A DNA stretch of 64,000 nt from CAVVAL01 sp963740215. GTDB lineage: Bacteria; Actinomycetota; Actinomycetes; Mycobacteriales; Cryptosporangiaceae. The translations under genes were made by a program, and so were the position numbers. The stretch is from contig CAVUDJ010000016.1 of NCBI GenBank assembly GCA_963740215.1, forward strand, positions 434,001 to 498,000, given 5' to 3'. Below, piece by piece: positions 62,617 through 64,000 of the stretch (the stretch's first letter is position 1; each line of letters begins with the position of its first letter). The notes beneath the pieces were generated by a model that saw only the letters and a program-made list of their open reading frames with translations, was not told the origin of the DNA and did no database searches.

Positions 62617-64000
62617 GGGATGTCCGCCTGGAGCCGGGTGCCGCCGCCGGCCGGGCTGTGCACTGTCAGCCGTCCGTTCAAGGTCGCCAGCCGGTCGACC
62701 AGGCCTTGCAGGCCGTGGCCCCAGCGGCCGTCGGCCCCGCCCTGACCGTTGTCGGTCACCTCGATCGACAGCCGGCCATCGCGGAATCGCCCCGTGATCA
62801 CGATGCGCGATGCACGAGAGTGTTTGGCGGCGTTCGTCAGCGCTTCGCTCACCACGAAGTAGGCGGTGGCCTCCACGTCCTGGGCGAGACGCTGTGGGAG
62901 GCATACGTCGACCTGCACCGGGATCGGCGAGCGCTCGGCGAGGAAGCCCACAGCGGCGTCGAGGCCTTCCTGGGTCAGGATGGCTGGGTGGATGCCGCGC
63001 GCCAGTTCCCGCAGCTCGGCCAAGGCTTGGGACAGCTGCTGCCTGGCCTGGTCGACCTCGGCCGCGAGATCGTCGTCGCCTGTGGACGAGGACCGCTCGG
63101 CCACGGCTTGAAGGCTGAGCGCCAGCGTGACCAGCCGCTGCTGGGCACCGTCATGCAGGTCACGCTCGATGCACCGGCGGGCCTCGTACTGGGCGGCCAC
63201 GATGCGTTTGGCCGCGGCCTGCAGCTCAGCCGCCTGCACCATGATCTGGTGGAGTCGTTGCTGCAGCTCGATCCCTAAACCGACGTTGTCGATGATGAGG
63301 CCGGCCTGGGCGACGAGATCATGCAGCAACCGGTCCTCGGATGCTGTCAGCACATCTCCGGGCGCCTTGGTGAGCGTGACGGCACCCCGTGTCGACCCCT
63401 GGTGCACGATGGGGCGGACGTAGGTTCGTCCACCATCCTCGAGCGAACTGAGTTCTCGGGGTGCGGTCGTCGCCGGCGGTCCCTGGTCGGGGGGCGGCGG
63501 CCACGACGCCACGGCTACGAGCTTGTCCTCCGGGCCGACCCACAGGATCACGTCGGCGGCTCCCACGCCATCGGCGACGGTGGTGGCCAGGCCGGTGAAC
63601 AGGTCGGCGTGCTGGCTTCCGTGGCTGAGCTGGGTTGACAGTCGAGCCAGAGCCTCGTACGGGGTTGGCCGGCGACCGTAGACCAGATGGTCCGCCCAGG
63701 CCTGCACGCGGCGTCGGACTGGCTCGAACGCCACCGCGACGATGGCCGTCGCGACGATCGACAGCACCGGGTGCTCGGTGGCAGACAGACCGACCACGCG
63801 CCCGACGATCACGACGACGGCGATGTAGCCGGCGGTGACGAGCGCCGCCATCGTTCCCAGCACCAGGGTCTTGTTGATCACCGGGTCGATGTCGTAAAGC
63901 CGGTACTTGGCGATGGCCACCCCGGCTGCGAGGGCGACCATCGGTACGACCAGCAGACCGAGGACCGGTGAGCCGAAGACCACCATGCTCACGGCCGTGG
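62607..64000 (-). CDS. Sensor histidine kinase with GAF domain (5' part outside window)
   Basis: The frame is open to the window edge, so the N-terminus is missing. Visible are membrane helices (VLGLLVVPMVALAAGVAIAKY, LGTMAALVTAGYIAVVVIVG), the motif YRLYDIDPVINKTL, a GAF-like segment (HADLFTGLATTVADGVGAADVILWVG), the H-box IERDLHDGAQQRLVTLALSLQAVAE and a GHKL domain (VVSEALTNAAKHSRA, DNGQGGADGRWGHGLQGLVDRLATL). This is the RIDP-type kinase family of actinomycetes. It pairs with the regulator downstream. Confidence 0.9.
   Translation of the reverse strand, partial: TAVSMVVFGSPVLGLLVVPMVALAAGVAIAKYRLYDIDPVINKTLVLGTMAALVTAGYIAVVVIVGRVVGLSATEHPVLSIVATAIVAVAFEPVRRRVQAWADHLVYGRRPTPYEALARLSTQLSHGSQHADLFTGLATTVADGVGAADVILWVGPEDKLVAVASWPPPPDQGPPATTAPRELSSLEDGGRTYVRPIVHQGSTRGAVTLTKAPGDVLTASEDRLLHDLVAQAGLIIDNVGLGIELQQRLHQIMVQAAELQAAAKRIVAAQYEARRCIERDLHDGAQQRLVTLALSLQAVAERSSSTGDDDLAAEVDQARQQLSQALAELRELARGIHPAILTQEGLDAAVGFLAERSPIPVQVDVCLPQRLAQDVEATAYFVVSEALTNAAKHSRASRIVITGRFRDGRLSIEVTDNGQGGADGRWGHGLQGLVDRLATLNGRLTVHSPAGGGTRLQADIPCG

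Noticed and set aside
1..64000. CRISPR array, tRNA or rRNA genes, transposase genes
   Set aside because: No regularly spaced direct repeats of CRISPR size, no cloverleaf or rRNA core sequence, and no DDE or recombinase motifs were seen. The dispersed repeats are single, gene-end associated and unequal in spacing.

Overview
This 64 kb window is high-GC DNA from a filamentous actinomycete. The gene set supports this: polyphosphate glucokinase, an LCP cell-wall ligase, ECF42-type sigma factor with its YCII partner, DesK/NarL two-component pairs, twin-arginine DyP peroxidase, many GTG starts and stop-start overlaps of ATGA or GTGA. The overall flavour suggests Micromonosporaceae or a relative, but that is inference. 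There are no rRNA or tRNA genes, no transposase and no CRISPR array, so this looks like ordinary chromosomal accessory territory.

Layout. 0-6.6 kb: the 3' part of a large Rhs/YD-repeat polymorphic toxin ending in a self-cleaving Hint domain and a His-rich putative nuclease, its SUKH immunity gene, and a secreted DyP peroxidase. 6.7-13.4 kb: an M23 peptidase, a repeat-rich gap, a DUF6069 membrane protein, the YCII/ECF42 pair, a streptomycin-kinase-like APH with a small partner, and a PIG-L deacetylase. 13.4-19.4 kb: a KAP-type P-loop NTPase, an alpha/beta hydrolase divergent from MarR, a lipoprotein, and a sigma-factor-like protein fused to a membrane anchor and an exterior domain. 19.5-29.7 kb: a secreted BNR protein, a lipoprotein, LCP ligase, amidohydrolase, NmrA/AraC divergent pair, polyphosphate glucokinase and an AlkZ-related protein. 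29.8-38.4 kb: RseB-like protein with ABC exporter, lipase, CapA phosphatase, S33 peptidase and a Ser/Thr kinase. 38.4-47.7 kb: truncated globin, methyltransferase/TetR/O-methyltransferase regulon, quinone oxidoreductase, unknown membrane protein, BNR protein, VOC protein and hydrolase. 47.8-64 kb: a signalling and export island with four DesK-type kinases, four NarL-type regulators, two ABC-2 exporters and a CPBP protease, interrupted by DUF4253, DUF6458 and a GH88/105 hydrolase.

Two window-wide patterns stand out. First, a family of short hairpin-forming intergenic repeats (six clear copies of one sequence type plus at least three relatives). The six clear copies and the 24.1 kb relative all sit just past a gene's stop codon, with the same polarity relative to that gene. 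This suggests a 3'-end (terminator-like or processing) element or a 3'-end-targeted mobile element. Second, 14 genes are broken by about 18 single-base frame shifts, of which about 15 are +1, often at G or C runs. That bias points to insertion-type consensus errors in the assembly more than to real pseudogenes, so the affected genes are annotated here as single loci.

All functional statements come from reading motifs in the translated sequence. No database search was possible.
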